24,716 bases of DNA from NCBI GenBank assembly GCA_958449275.1, contig CAUDHE010000033.1, forward strand, positions 1 to 24,716, in the 5' to 3' direction. Position 1 is the stretch's first letter. The number at the start of each line of letters is the position of its first letter. Under the pieces are notes generated by a model that worked only from the letters and a program-made list of their open reading frames with translations, did no database searches and was not told the origin of the DNA. Below are positions 15,827 through 23,888 of the stretch, piece by piece. This stretch comes from an uncultured Alistipes sp. (GTDB lineage Bacteria > Bacteroidota > Bacteroidia > Bacteroidales > Rikenellaceae). The position numbers and the translations under genes were made by a program.

Positions 15827-17482
15827 TCATAAAAACAGCATCAGCACCAATTGCGCCATAACCACCCGCACGAACATCGACAACGGATAGACCGTGGCAT
15901 ATGCCACCGACGCGTGCTCGCCCGGAATCGTATCGTTGGCATAGTTCAATGCCATGGGATTGGCCATGCTGCCGCAGAGCATTCCGCACGCAGTGCCGAA
16001 ATCGACGCGAAACCATCGCATGGAAGCGACACCGACGATGATTACGGGCACCAGCGTTATAAGGAATCCCAACCCCACCCACGTGGCTCCCGTACGGCTC
16101 ACCGCCGTCTCGAAAAAATCGCCGCCCGAGCTCAGTCCCAGGCAAGCCAGATACAGCGACAGACCGAATCCGCGCAACATAAGGTTCGCACTGCGGGTGG
16201 TGTACGTCACCAGATGCAGACGCGGGCCGTAGGTGCCGATCAGGATACCGACAATGATGGGGCCGCCCGCCAATCCCAATTTGACGGGGATCGTCACCCC
16301 GGGTAAAGACAACGGCACCGCCCCGAGAACGAGACCCAACACGATACCTATGTAAATAGACGTAAGATTCGGCTCGTTCAGCTCCTTTTCGGCGTTGCCG
16401 AGCACGCGCTCGACCTTCTCCACCGCCACGCCGCTGCCGACCACCACCACGCAGTCGCCCGTCTGCAACATCAGATCGGGCGTGGCCAGCAGAGCCACAC
16501 CGCTGCGATATATGCGGCTTATGTTTATACCGTAACTGTTGCGCAGACGCAACGCGCCCAACCGCTTGCCGTTTATCTCGGGTCGCGTGATGATTATCCG
16601 TCGCGACACGAGCTGGCTGTCGATGGCATTCCAGTCGACACTGTCGTTATTCCAATCGATACTCTCGCGCTTGCCTATCATGGCCTCCACCGTATCGATA
16701 TCCTTGCGCGAGGTGACCACCAACACACGGTCGCCCTCCTGCATAACGGTATCGTTCGACGGAAGCATCACCTTGCCGTCGCGCCACAATCGCGATATGA
16801 CGAAAGGCACGTGGGTCAACTCGGCCACCGTGTGCATGTCGCGGCCGAACACGCCCGGATTCTGCACACGCAGCGTGGCGATGAAAGTATTGTTCACATG
16901 CTCCTCGTTGGGCGCCGCCACATCGCACGGACGCACCCACAGACGATTCATAAGCATAACGGCTATTATCACCCCCACCACTCCCAACGGATAGGTGACG
17001 GCACAACTGAGCGCGGGAGCCGAAGTCGGCAGTCCCAACTGGGCCAGCGTCTGCTGCGACGCTCCGAGAGCGGGCGTATTGGTCGTGGCGCCGCACAGCA
17101 CTCCCGCCATGTCCGACAGCGGGATGCCGAATCCGAAGCTGAATCCCACGGCCATCGCCGTACCCAAAACTATCACGGCCAACCCCAGCATATTGAGTTT
17201 GACACCTCCCGAACGGAATGCGCTCATAAATCCCGGGCCGACCTGCAATCCGAGCGAATAGACGAATACCACCAAGCCGAAATTCTCGGCGAACAGCAAC
17301 ATCTGCGGATCGATCGTAATGCCGAAATGTCCCGCCACTATACCCGCGAAAAATACGAACGTCACGCCGAGCGACACGCCCCACACACGCACCTTGCCGA
17401 AGATAAGCCCAACAGCGCAAACGAGCGATATGACCACCACCGCCTGCAATGCCGAATGGACGGTAAACAGAGAATCGAACAT
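15827..17482 (-). CDS. AspT/YidE/YbjL-family transporter with two TrkA-C (RCK_C) domains
   Basis: This 551-aa inner-membrane protein has two hydrophobic blocks (about residues 10-185 and 370-551, roughly five helices each) around a soluble centre. The centre has two RCK_C-like halves, one near VNNTFIATLRVQNPGVFGRD and one near IIITRPEINGKRLGALRLRN. This repeat-soluble-repeat layout is that of the aspartate:alanine exchanger family. The blocks share Gly-rich motifs such as GVLCGATTNTPALGAS and GMLCGSMANPMALNYA. The substrate cannot be read from sequence; relatives exchange aspartate and alanine, and many are uncharacterised. It starts 18 nt after the S46 peptidase gene, so the two are almost certainly co-transcribed. 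That context favours transport of acidic amino acids, which is inference. Confidence 0.88.
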   Translation of the reverse strand: MFDSLFTVHSALQAVVVISLVCAVGLIFGKVRVWGVSLGVTFVFFAGIVAGHFGITIDPQMLLFAENFGLVVFVYSLGLQVGPGFMSAFRSGGVKLNMLGLAVIVLGTAMAVGFSFGFGIPLSDMAGVLCGATTNTPALGASQQTLAQLGLPTSAPALSCAVTYPLGVVGVIIAVMLMNRLWVRPCDVAAPNEEHVNNTFIATLRVQNPGVFGRDMHTVAELTHVPFVISRLWRDGKVMLPSNDTVMQEGDRVLVVTSRKDIDTVEAMIGKRESIDWNNDSVDWNAIDSQLVSRRIIITRPEINGKRLGALRLRNSYGINISRIYRSGVALLATPDLMLQTGDCVVVVGSGVAVEKVERVLGNAEKELNEPNLTSIYIGIVLGLVLGAVPLSLPGVTIPVKLGLAGGPIIVGILIGTYGPRLHLVTYTTRSANLMLRGFGLSLYLACLGLSSGGDFFETAVSRTGATWVGLGFLITLVPVIIVGVASMRWFRVDFGTACGMLCGSMANPMALNYANDTIPGEHASVAYATVYPLSMFVRVVMAQLVLMLFL

Positions 17483-17500
17483 AGTTCTGCTTTCTTACGG

Positions 17501-19561
17501 TTATCGGCGCAAATCCATTTCGTCGAGCAGGTACGACGCGCCGCCCACCTTGTCGATGGTGAACAACACGTAACGGATGTCGACCGATATGTTGCGGCAA
17601 ATCGAGGGATCGAACGCCATGTCGCTCATCGTCGAACGCCACGTGCGATCGAAATTGATGCCCACCAGTTCGCCGCGGCCGTTTATCACGGGCGAGCCCG
17701 AGTTGCCGCCCGATGTGTGGTTGGTGGCAAGGAAGCAAACGGGCACGGTGACTCTGCCGGCCACATCGCAGCCCCAGCGGCCGTAATCCTTCGCCGAATG
17801 TATGTCGCGCAGACGCTGCGGCACGTCGTAATCGTAAATCTCGGGGTTATCCTTCTCCATCACACCCTCCAACGTCGACACGGGCCGATGATACTCACCG
17901 TCGGCATATTCGTATCCCGCCACCGAGCCGTAAGCCACACGGAGCGTGAGATTGGCATCGGGAAAGAACGCTCTGTCGCGATCCCACTCCATGAGCGCCC
18001 GCACGAACGGACGATACCACCTCTCCACCGAGGGTATGTTGCTCAGATTGCGATAAGCCGACTCCGCAATGCGTTTGCGCAACGTACCGAACATCGCTGC
18101 GAAACGCATCATGGGATCGTCGTCGATCCTCGCAGGATCGAACGCGTCGCCGAACAACGCAGTGCCGTCGTAAAGGCTGTCGACATATGCGTCGACTCCG
18201 CCGCACTCGGCCACAGCCGCCGCCAACTCCTCGGGAATTCGGTCGGCAGGCATGCGGTCAATGAACTCGCCGAGCATGCTGCGCGCTATGGCGCGGTCTA
18301 TCTTCGGCGAATAGTCCTTCATGAAACTCTCGCGCATTTCGCGAGCCGCCGAAGCGAAATCCTCGCCCTCCTTCATGCGGCTGCGGCGCGCCGTCAATTG
18401 CGACGCGAAACGCACAGCCTCTATCGCTCCCACCGACTCGGAGTAGAGTTCGTAAACATAATATTCGGGCTTCGCCGCATCGTAAGCCGTGCGGATAGAA
18501 TCGAGCAGCCCTGCATACTCTGGTTTCGAGGCGGCCCAAGCGGCGAACCGACGCTCGTACGCCCGCTTCTTGTCGGCCGTACCCAGACGTCGCAGCCCGA
18601 GCGCTTCGCCCTGCCACTTCTTCCAAGCGTTGGCTATCGAGGCGTGTTTCGAGGCGTACTGTATGCGCACGGCCGGATCCTCGGCCTGCGCCGCCGAGAT
18701 TATGTCGAGTCTCTTGGTGCGCAGCGCTATCTTCATGGGATCCGACACCTCGGCCACATACTCCACGGCATCCGAAGTGACATACTCCTGCGTATTGCCC
18801 GGGAATCCGTATATCATCGTGAAATCACCTTCGTCGACGCCCTTCATCGATATCGGGAAATGGCGCTTGGGACGATATGGACGGTTGGTCTTCGCATATT
18901 CGGCAGGACGATTGTCCTCACCCGCATAGACGCGGAACACCGAGAAGTCGCCCGTATGACGCGGCCACACCCAGTTGTCGGTATCGCCGCCGAACTTGCC
19001 GATCGACGAGGGAGGCGCTCCCACCAGACGCACGTCGCGGAACACGTCGTACACGAACAGAAAATATTGATTGCCGTAGTACATCGGCTGTATCGCGGCC
19101 GAATGTCCGCCCTCCGAGGCGGCTGCGGCTATATCGGCCGGTTTCTCGCCCGCCGCTATGCGGTCGGTCACATCCTCCATGCGCACCAGTATGCTGACCG
19201 AGAGTCCCGGTACGGGCAGTTCGCCGTCGCGCGACGACGCCCAGAAACCGTGCGTCAGGTAGTCGTGCTCCACCGACGAAAGCTGCTGTATCGAACCGTA
19301 ACCGCAGTGGTGGTTGGTAAGCAGCAACCCTTCGGCCGATACGAACTCGCCCGTGCATCCGCCGCCGAACAGCACCACGGCATCCTTCATCGAAGCCTTG
19401 TTGACCGAATAGATATCCTCGGCCGTGAGGCGGAAACCCTTGCTGCGCATATCCTTTATGCGCGATCCGATAAGGCTCGGCAGCCACATGCCCTCGTCGG
19501 CCGCCGCCGAGAAAACCAGCGCGACGCAGGCGAACAGCGATAATGTAAACTGTTTTATCAT
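17501..19561 (-). CDS. S46 dipeptidyl peptidase, DPP11-type (Asp/Glu-specific)
   Basis: This 686-aa exported serine peptidase removes dipeptides from the N-termini of oligopeptides in the periplasm. A signal peptide covers about residues 1-21. The catalytic triad is visible as His85 in LLTNHHCGYG, Asp205 in RHTGDFSVFR and Ser621 in GGNSGSPV. Arg639 in GINFDRTW lies 18 residues after the serine, the same spacing as S655 and R673 of Porphyromonas gingivalis DPP11. That Arg confers Asp/Glu specificity, and DPP7 has Gly there. The helical segment between His85 and Asp205 looks about 20 residues shorter than in P. gingivalis DPP11. An extension to 19600 is open, but the ATG at 19561 gives the proper signal peptide. 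It is the first gene of the operon. Confidence 0.92.
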   Translation of the reverse strand: MIKQFTLSLFACVALVFSAAADEGMWLPSLIGSRIKDMRSKGFRLTAEDIYSVNKASMKDAVVLFGGGCTGEFVSAEGLLLTNHHCGYGSIQQLSSVEHDYLTHGFWASSRDGELPVPGLSVSILVRMEDVTDRIAAGEKPADIAAAASEGGHSAAIQPMYYGNQYFLFVYDVFRDVRLVGAPPSSIGKFGGDTDNWVWPRHTGDFSVFRVYAGEDNRPAEYAKTNRPYRPKRHFPISMKGVDEGDFTMIYGFPGNTQEYVTSDAVEYVAEVSDPMKIALRTKRLDIISAAQAEDPAVRIQYASKHASIANAWKKWQGEALGLRRLGTADKKRAYERRFAAWAASKPEYAGLLDSIRTAYDAAKPEYYVYELYSESVGAIEAVRFASQLTARRSRMKEGEDFASAAREMRESFMKDYSPKIDRAIARSMLGEFIDRMPADRIPEELAAAVAECGGVDAYVDSLYDGTALFGDAFDPARIDDDPMMRFAAMFGTLRKRIAESAYRNLSNIPSVERWYRPFVRALMEWDRDRAFFPDANLTLRVAYGSVAGYEYADGEYHRPVSTLEGVMEKDNPEIYDYDVPQRLRDIHSAKDYGRWGCDVAGRVTVPVCFLATNHTSGGNSGSPVINGRGELVGINFDRTWRSTMSDMAFDPSICRNISVDIRYVLFTIDKVGGASYLLDEMDLRR

Positions 19562-19587
19562 AATGATCCAAATGTTTTTCGATTCGG

Positions 19588-19624
19588 CAAAAATAGGCAA
19601 AAAGTGATAAAATCACTATATTTG
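19588..19624. promoter_or_regulatory. Divergent promoter region with shared palindrome
   Basis: A leftward -7 element TATTTTTG (19595-19588, minus) and a rightward one TATATTTG (19617-19624, plus) flank a perfect inverted repeat AGTGAT-AAA-ATCACT (19603-19617). Neither promoter has a clear TTTG -33 box. This suggests that a regulator at the palindrome controls both the peptidase operon and the DUF4965 gene. Confidence 0.45.
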
Positions 19625-19661
19625 TCGGACAAAACCGTTAAAAATCCGGAAACTTGAATTT

Positions 19662-22117
19662 ATGACAAAAAATCTACTTTTCGCGGCGGCAGCGACGGCA
19701 ATGCTCCTTTCGTGCGCCACGACACCCGAGCAGGTGAAGAACGAGCTTCGCGCTCCGGCCTATCCGCTCATTACCATCGACCCCTACACCAGCGCATGGT
19801 CGACTACCGACCGACTCTACGACAGTCAGGTCAAGCACTGGACGGGCCGCGACTTTCCCCTGACGGGAACCCTGCGCGTCGACGGCAAACTCTATCGCTT
19901 CATGGGCGAAGAGGTAAGCCCATATCGTACGAGGAACCTTGGACGGGCGCCTACACTTTCAACGCTCCCCGCGAGGGCTGGCAGACCGTCGATTTCGACG
20001 ACAAGGCCTGGAAACGCGGCGAGGCGGCGTTCGGTACCCCCGAGGAGACCAACATCCACACGCCGTGGCTCACCAAGGACATCTGGGTACGGCGCACCGT
20101 CGAGATCGACCCCGCCGAACTCAAGAACAGTTCTCTGTTCATAAAGTATTCCCACGACGACACGTTCCAACTCTATTTCAACGGCGAAGAGATAGTCTCT
20201 ACGCCTTACGAGTGGAAAAAGGACCGCTGGGTCGAGATCTCGCCCGAACTGGCCGCCACGGCCGCCGACGGCAAGATCGTACTCGCGGCGCACTGCAACA
20301 ACCGCACGGGCGGCGCGCTGGTTGATCTGGGCATATATAAGCGCAGCAACGACGCCGTGGTGATGAATGCCACGGCCGAACAGTTCTCGGCCGACGTGCA
20401 GGCCACACGCACCATCTACGACTTCGCCTGCGGGGGCGTCGATCTGCGTCTGACTTTCACAGCACCCCTGCTTTTGGACGATCCCGAACTGGTGTCGCGT
20501 CCCGTGAACTACATATCTTACGAGGCCAAGTCGAACGACGGCGCCGACCACGACGTGCAGATCTATTTCGAGGCTTCGCCCGACTGGTCGCGCGACTCGT
20601 CGGGCCAGAAGTGCACCGCCGAGAGCTACGACGACGCGCGTTTCAACCATGTCAAAAGCGGCACCGTCGACCAGAAGATCCTCGCACGCAAGGGCGACGA
20701 CCTGCGTATCGACTGGGGCTGGTTCCACATGGCCGCCGACAAATCGTCGAGCCGCGGCGCGGTGGGCGATCCCGTAGCCATGCGTCGCGAATTCGCCGAC
20801 CGAGGCACCGTGGAGGGGCGCAGCGAAGGTACGCAGATGGTGTTGTGCAGCACACTCGGAAAGGTGGGCGCCAAACCCGTCGACGGATATGTGATGCTGG
20901 GCTACGACGACATATATTCGATACAGTACTTCGGCGACAACGTACGCCCCTACTGGAATCGCAAAGGCGACACCACCATCGAGGCGCAGTTCGCCAAGGC
21001 GGCCGACGACTACCGCTCGCTCAAGAAGCGTTGCGAGCGTTTCGACGCCGAACTGATGCGCGACGCCGCCGAAGCGGGAGGCAAGCAGTACGCCGAACTG
21101 TGCGCGCTGGCATATCGCCAGGCCATATCGGCGCACAAACTCATCGAGACGCCGCAGGGCGAATTGGCATGGCTCTCGAAGGAGAACTTCAGCAACGGAT
21201 CGATAGGCACGGTGGACGTCACCTACCCTTCGGCACCCATGTTCCTCTACTACAACCCCGAGTTCGCCAAGGCGCTACTCAACTTCATATTCTATTACAG
21301 CGAGAGCGGCAAATGGACCAAGCCTTTCCCCGCCCACGACGTGGGCACCTACCCGCTGGCCAACGGTCAGACCTACGGCGGCGACATGCCCGTCGAGGAG
21401 AGCGGCAACATGGTGATCCTCACCGGCGCGATATGCAAGGCCGAGGGCAAGGCCGATTATGCGCTCAAGCACTGGGATGCCCTTACCACATGGACCGACT
21501 ATCTGGTCGAGAACGGCGCCGACCCCGCCAATCAGCTCTGCACCGACGACTTCGCGGGACACTGGGCACGCAACGCCAATCTCGCGATCAAAGCCATAGT
21601 GGGCGTGGCGGCTTACGGCGACATGGCACGCATGGCCGGCAAGACCGACGTGGCGGAGAAGTACACGGCCAAGGCCCGCGAAATGGCCGCACGCTGGAAA
21701 GAGATGGCCGCCGCCGGAGACCACTACCGCCTGACGTTCGACGAGGGCGACACGTGGAGTCAGAAATACAATCTCGTATGGGATAAACTTCTCGGCTACA
21801 ACGTATTCGATGCCGACATAGCTCCGACCGAGATAGCCTACTACCTCACTCGTCAGAACAAGTACGGTCTGCCTCTCGACGTGCGTCGCGCCTACACCAA
21901 ATCGGACTGGATCGTATGGACCGCCACCATGGCCGACGACAAGGCTACGTTCGAGCGTTTCATCGCCCCCGTACACGCCTTCATGAACGAGACTACCGAC
22001 CGCATACCCATGAGCGACTGGTACAACACCGACAACACCACCCACGTCGGATTTCAGGCCCGTTCGGTCGTGGGCGGCTACTTCATAAAGATGCTCGCCG
22101 AACGCGACGGAAAATAA
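19662..22117 (+). pseudogene. DUF5127/DUF4965/DUF1793 glutaminase-like lipoprotein, frameshifted
   Basis: Frame 1 opens at 19662 with a lipoprotein signal (lipobox LLSC, Cys19) and the family start LRAPAYPLITIDPYTSAWST. It runs to FMGEEV near 19916. The rest of the protein is in the -1 frame from about 19917 (KPISYEEPWTGAYTF) to the stop at 22117. One missing base near GAGGTAAGCC (19911-19920) would restore about 818 aa, a normal family length. The middle has a beta-sandwich (KYSHDDTFQLYFNGEE, AAHCNNRTGGALVDLGIY). The C-terminal (alpha/alpha)6-like domain has the usual FSNGSIGTVDVTYPSAPMFL and LCTDDFAGHWARNANLAIKA. Members are secreted or surface proteins related to fungal glutaminase A; the bacterial substrate is not established. 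This could be true decay or a base-calling error. Confidence 0.8.
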
Positions 22118-22128
22118 ACGTCTGCCAC

Positions 22129-22146
22129 ACGGCTGCTTGCAGCCGT
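22129..22146. repeat. Small perfect hairpin after the DUF4965 gene
   Basis: ACGGCTGC and GCAGCCGT (22129-22136 and 22139-22146) form a palindrome around TT, 12 nt after the stop. There is no U tail. It probably only adds mRNA 3' structure upstream of the terminator. Confidence 0.45.
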
Positions 22147-22163
22147 TCCTGCAAACCAGACGA

Positions 22164-22205
22164 AAGAGTGCCGAAATTCAGATTTCGGCACTCTTCGTTT
22201 TTCAT
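22164..22205 (+). terminator. Perfect intrinsic terminator after the DUF4965 gene
   Basis: AAGAGTGCCGAAAT (22164-22177) pairs over 14 bp with ATTTCGGCACTCTT (22182-22195) around TCAG, then CGTTTTTC follows. It cleanly separates the DUF4965 gene from the NVEALA islet. Nothing is recognised in 22206-22326. Confidence 0.85.
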
Positions 22206-22326
22206 TCCCTCGTCCCGTCTTCACCCTTGCCCCGCGGTTTGCCGACTGTCGGGCCGCAAGCAATCGCCAACCAACCTGCCGTTTGTCGCCAATCGGTCTG
22301 CACATCGCTAAATATTAACGTTTTGA

Positions 22327-22358
22327 TTTTGCCGATACGATTTTTAGTCATATCTTTA
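22327..22358 (+). promoter_or_regulatory. Promoter of the NVEALA-propeller unit
   Basis: TTTTG (22327-22331), a 19-nt spacer and TATCTTTA (22351-22358) match the Bacteroidota consensus with one mismatch at the last base. The ATG at 22388 is 30 nt downstream. Confidence 0.55.
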
Positions 22359-22387
22359 CGTATATCAACTATAAAAACTTTAATCCT

Positions 22388-22650
22388 ATGAAAAAACACA
22401 CTAAAAAACTATCATTGGCCTTTTTATTTGCTCTGCCATAACAATATTCATTGCACAACAACAAAGCAGTAATAAATCATTTGATCTGACAAAAGCCAAT
22501 ATAGAGGCCTTGACAAACACGGAATTCGATCCGATCTATCAATGTAAAATCAACTGCAGAGATAAATATGGATATATCTGTATATTAAAAACCAACAAAG
22601 GGTTCGATATAAATTGCGACAATATGGTACCATGGTTGTCAAACATATAA
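22388..22650 (+). pseudogene. NVEALA-type small secreted peptide, one base out of frame
   Basis: The ATG at 22388 starts MKKHTKKLSLAFLFALP and stops at 22439. The -1 frame continues as ITIFIAQQQSSNKSFDLTKA, then NIEALTNTEFDP and a four-Cys tail (QCKINC, YICI, INCDN) to a stop at 22650. The NIEALT block after a hydrophobic leader matches the NVEALA family of small exported Bacteroidota proteins. One extra A in the A6 run at 22403-22408 would give a continuous protein of about 87 residues with a signal segment TIIGLFICSAITIFIA. G+C over 22441-22620 is 59 of 180 bases, far below its neighbours. It ends 11 nt before the propeller gene. Its function is unknown; the break may be decay, slippage or a sequencing error. 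Confidence 0.7.
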
Positions 22651-22661
22651 TCTCTACCGAC

Positions 22662-23726
22662 ATGAAAAAAGGTATCACAATTCTGCTTCTTGTGCTTTGC
22701 GCAGCATCATGCGGCAGGCAGGCGGCCGACGTCGCTCCGCGGACATTCACTCTCGATTCGTTCGAAACCGTAACCCTGCCCGCCGACGCCGGCGAAACAT
22801 ACGGCAATGACGAGTTGTTTCTCGGCGATCCTCACATAATACGCGTGCATCCCGACGGTTATCTCGTCGTACTGGACGTGCGCAACACCGATCAGGTGGC
22901 GATAATAGATCTCTCGACCGGCCGCATACAGACGTCGGTAAAACACGGTCGCGGCCCCAACGAGACGATCAGCGTCCGCGACCTTACCGTCCGCGACGGC
23001 GACATATGGCTTTCGGGAATGTCGGACCGGAAGATATTGCGGCTCGCATACGACAGGCAGCAAAGGAGCTTCTCGCCCGAAACCGTCTGCCGAACGGCCG
23101 ACCAGTTCCTGCGGGCCGTACCGTTCACCGAGGAGAGAATACTGACACTCGCCTCGGCCTCATCGGACAACCGGTTCCACCTGCTCGGCCGCGACGGAAT
23201 AACCCGCGACACGGTGGGTGTGTTCCCCGCCTCAGGCCGCATAACCGAAACGGCGACGCCCAACAACGCCATCTATCAGTCCGACATAAGCGTATCGCCC
23301 GACGGCAAGCACACCGCCGTGGCATGTCGATCGCTGGAATACATCGACATCTACGACGCCGACATGAACCTGCAGACAAGGATGCGAGGACCGCAGGGTA
23401 TAGATCCTGCGGTAAAAGCAATCGGCTCCGAAGCGGGAGTCCGATTCGTTCAGGATCCCATGTGGTTCGTGTTCAACGACGTCGTGTCGGACAACGACGG
23501 TTTCGCGGTGGGATACATAGGCATAAGCCCAAAGACCAACGCCGACTTCGATGCAGGTATAAACACCATACTGACATTCGACTGGAAAGGCCGCCCGCAG
23601 AAGGCCTACAAACTGGAGTCGGACGCTGTTTCGTTCGACATAGACCGCCGGAACGGCAAGATATACTGCCTGGTCAACACCCCCGAACCGGTGATTATGG
23701 TCTACGATCTGGCCAAGCTGCAATAA
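22662..23726 (+). CDS. 6-bladed beta-propeller (BF3164/TolB-like) lipoprotein
   Basis: This 354-aa protein starts MKKGITILLLVLCAASCGRQ, with the lipobox AASC (Cys17). The upstream in-frame ATG at 22614 lies within the NVEALA gene and is rejected. The mature part has repeated four-strand blades with the pattern seen in Bacteroidota propeller lipoproteins: GDPHIIRVHPDGYLVVLDVR, QVAIIDLSTGRIQTSVKHGRGPNE, DGDIWLSGMSDRKILRL, ISVSPDGKHTAVACRSLEYI and IDRRNGKIYCLVNTPEPVIM. These match the BF3164-like/DUF5128 6-bladed propeller group. Such genes often follow NVEALA genes, as here. The location is the envelope; the ligand and role are unknown, and binding of the neighbouring peptide is a guess. Confidence 0.82.
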   Translation: MKKGITILLLVLCAASCGRQAADVAPRTFTLDSFETVTLPADAGETYGNDELFLGDPHIIRVHPDGYLVVLDVRNTDQVAIIDLSTGRIQTSVKHGRGPNETISVRDLTVRDGDIWLSGMSDRKILRLAYDRQQRSFSPETVCRTADQFLRAVPFTEERILTLASASSDNRFHLLGRDGITRDTVGVFPASGRITETATPNNAIYQSDISVSPDGKHTAVACRSLEYIDIYDADMNLQTRMRGPQGIDPAVKAIGSEAGVRFVQDPMWFVFNDVVSDNDGFAVGYIGISPKTNADFDAGINTILTFDWKGRPQKAYKLESDAVSFDIDRRNGKIYCLVNTPEPVIMVYDLAKLQ

Positions 23727-23793
23727 TCCGATTGCCTTCAGCAACCCTTTACGCCCCGTCATAACCGAACCCGTTCGACCATGACTGAAACTA

Positions 23794-23830
23794 AAAACAC
23801 CGCTCGGGAATCCCGGGCGGTGTTTTATTT
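23794..23830. terminator. Bidirectional terminator between propeller gene and pgi
   Basis: AAAACACCGCTCGGG (23794-23808) pairs with CCCGGGCGGTGTTTT (23812-23826), with one G-U pair, around AAT. It is followed by ATTTT on the plus strand and by TTTAG on the minus strand. It serves two convergent genes. Confidence 0.75.
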
Positions 23831-23850
23831 TCGCCATCGCTTTGCGAGGG

Positions 23851-23886
23851 CGGCTGTTCGCCGCCACCCCGCGCGGCGGACAGCCG
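23851..23886. repeat. Dispersed GC-rich hairpin repeat, copy 2
   Basis: CGGCTGTTCGCCGC (23851-23864) pairs with GCGGCGGACAGCCG (23873-23886), with one G-U pair, around CACCCCGC. The core and loop match the copy at 7919-7950 closely. It abuts the pgi stop codon (23889-23891). Confidence 0.6.
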
Positions 23887-23888
23887 CG

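Noticed and set aside
16811..19543. 910-codon plus-strand open frame opposite the transporter and peptidase genes
   Set aside because: It spans two well-identified genes antisense and has the Arg/His-rich composition of a shadow frame, with no recognisable domain.
19911..19920. Programmed -1 ribosomal frameshift in the DUF4965 gene
   Set aside because: There is no X-XXY-YYZ slippery heptamer and no obvious stimulatory hairpin. Family members are normally read in one frame.
22614..22661. Upstream ATG extending the propeller lipoprotein
   Set aside because: It lies inside the NVEALA frame and would place polar residues before the lipoprotein signal.
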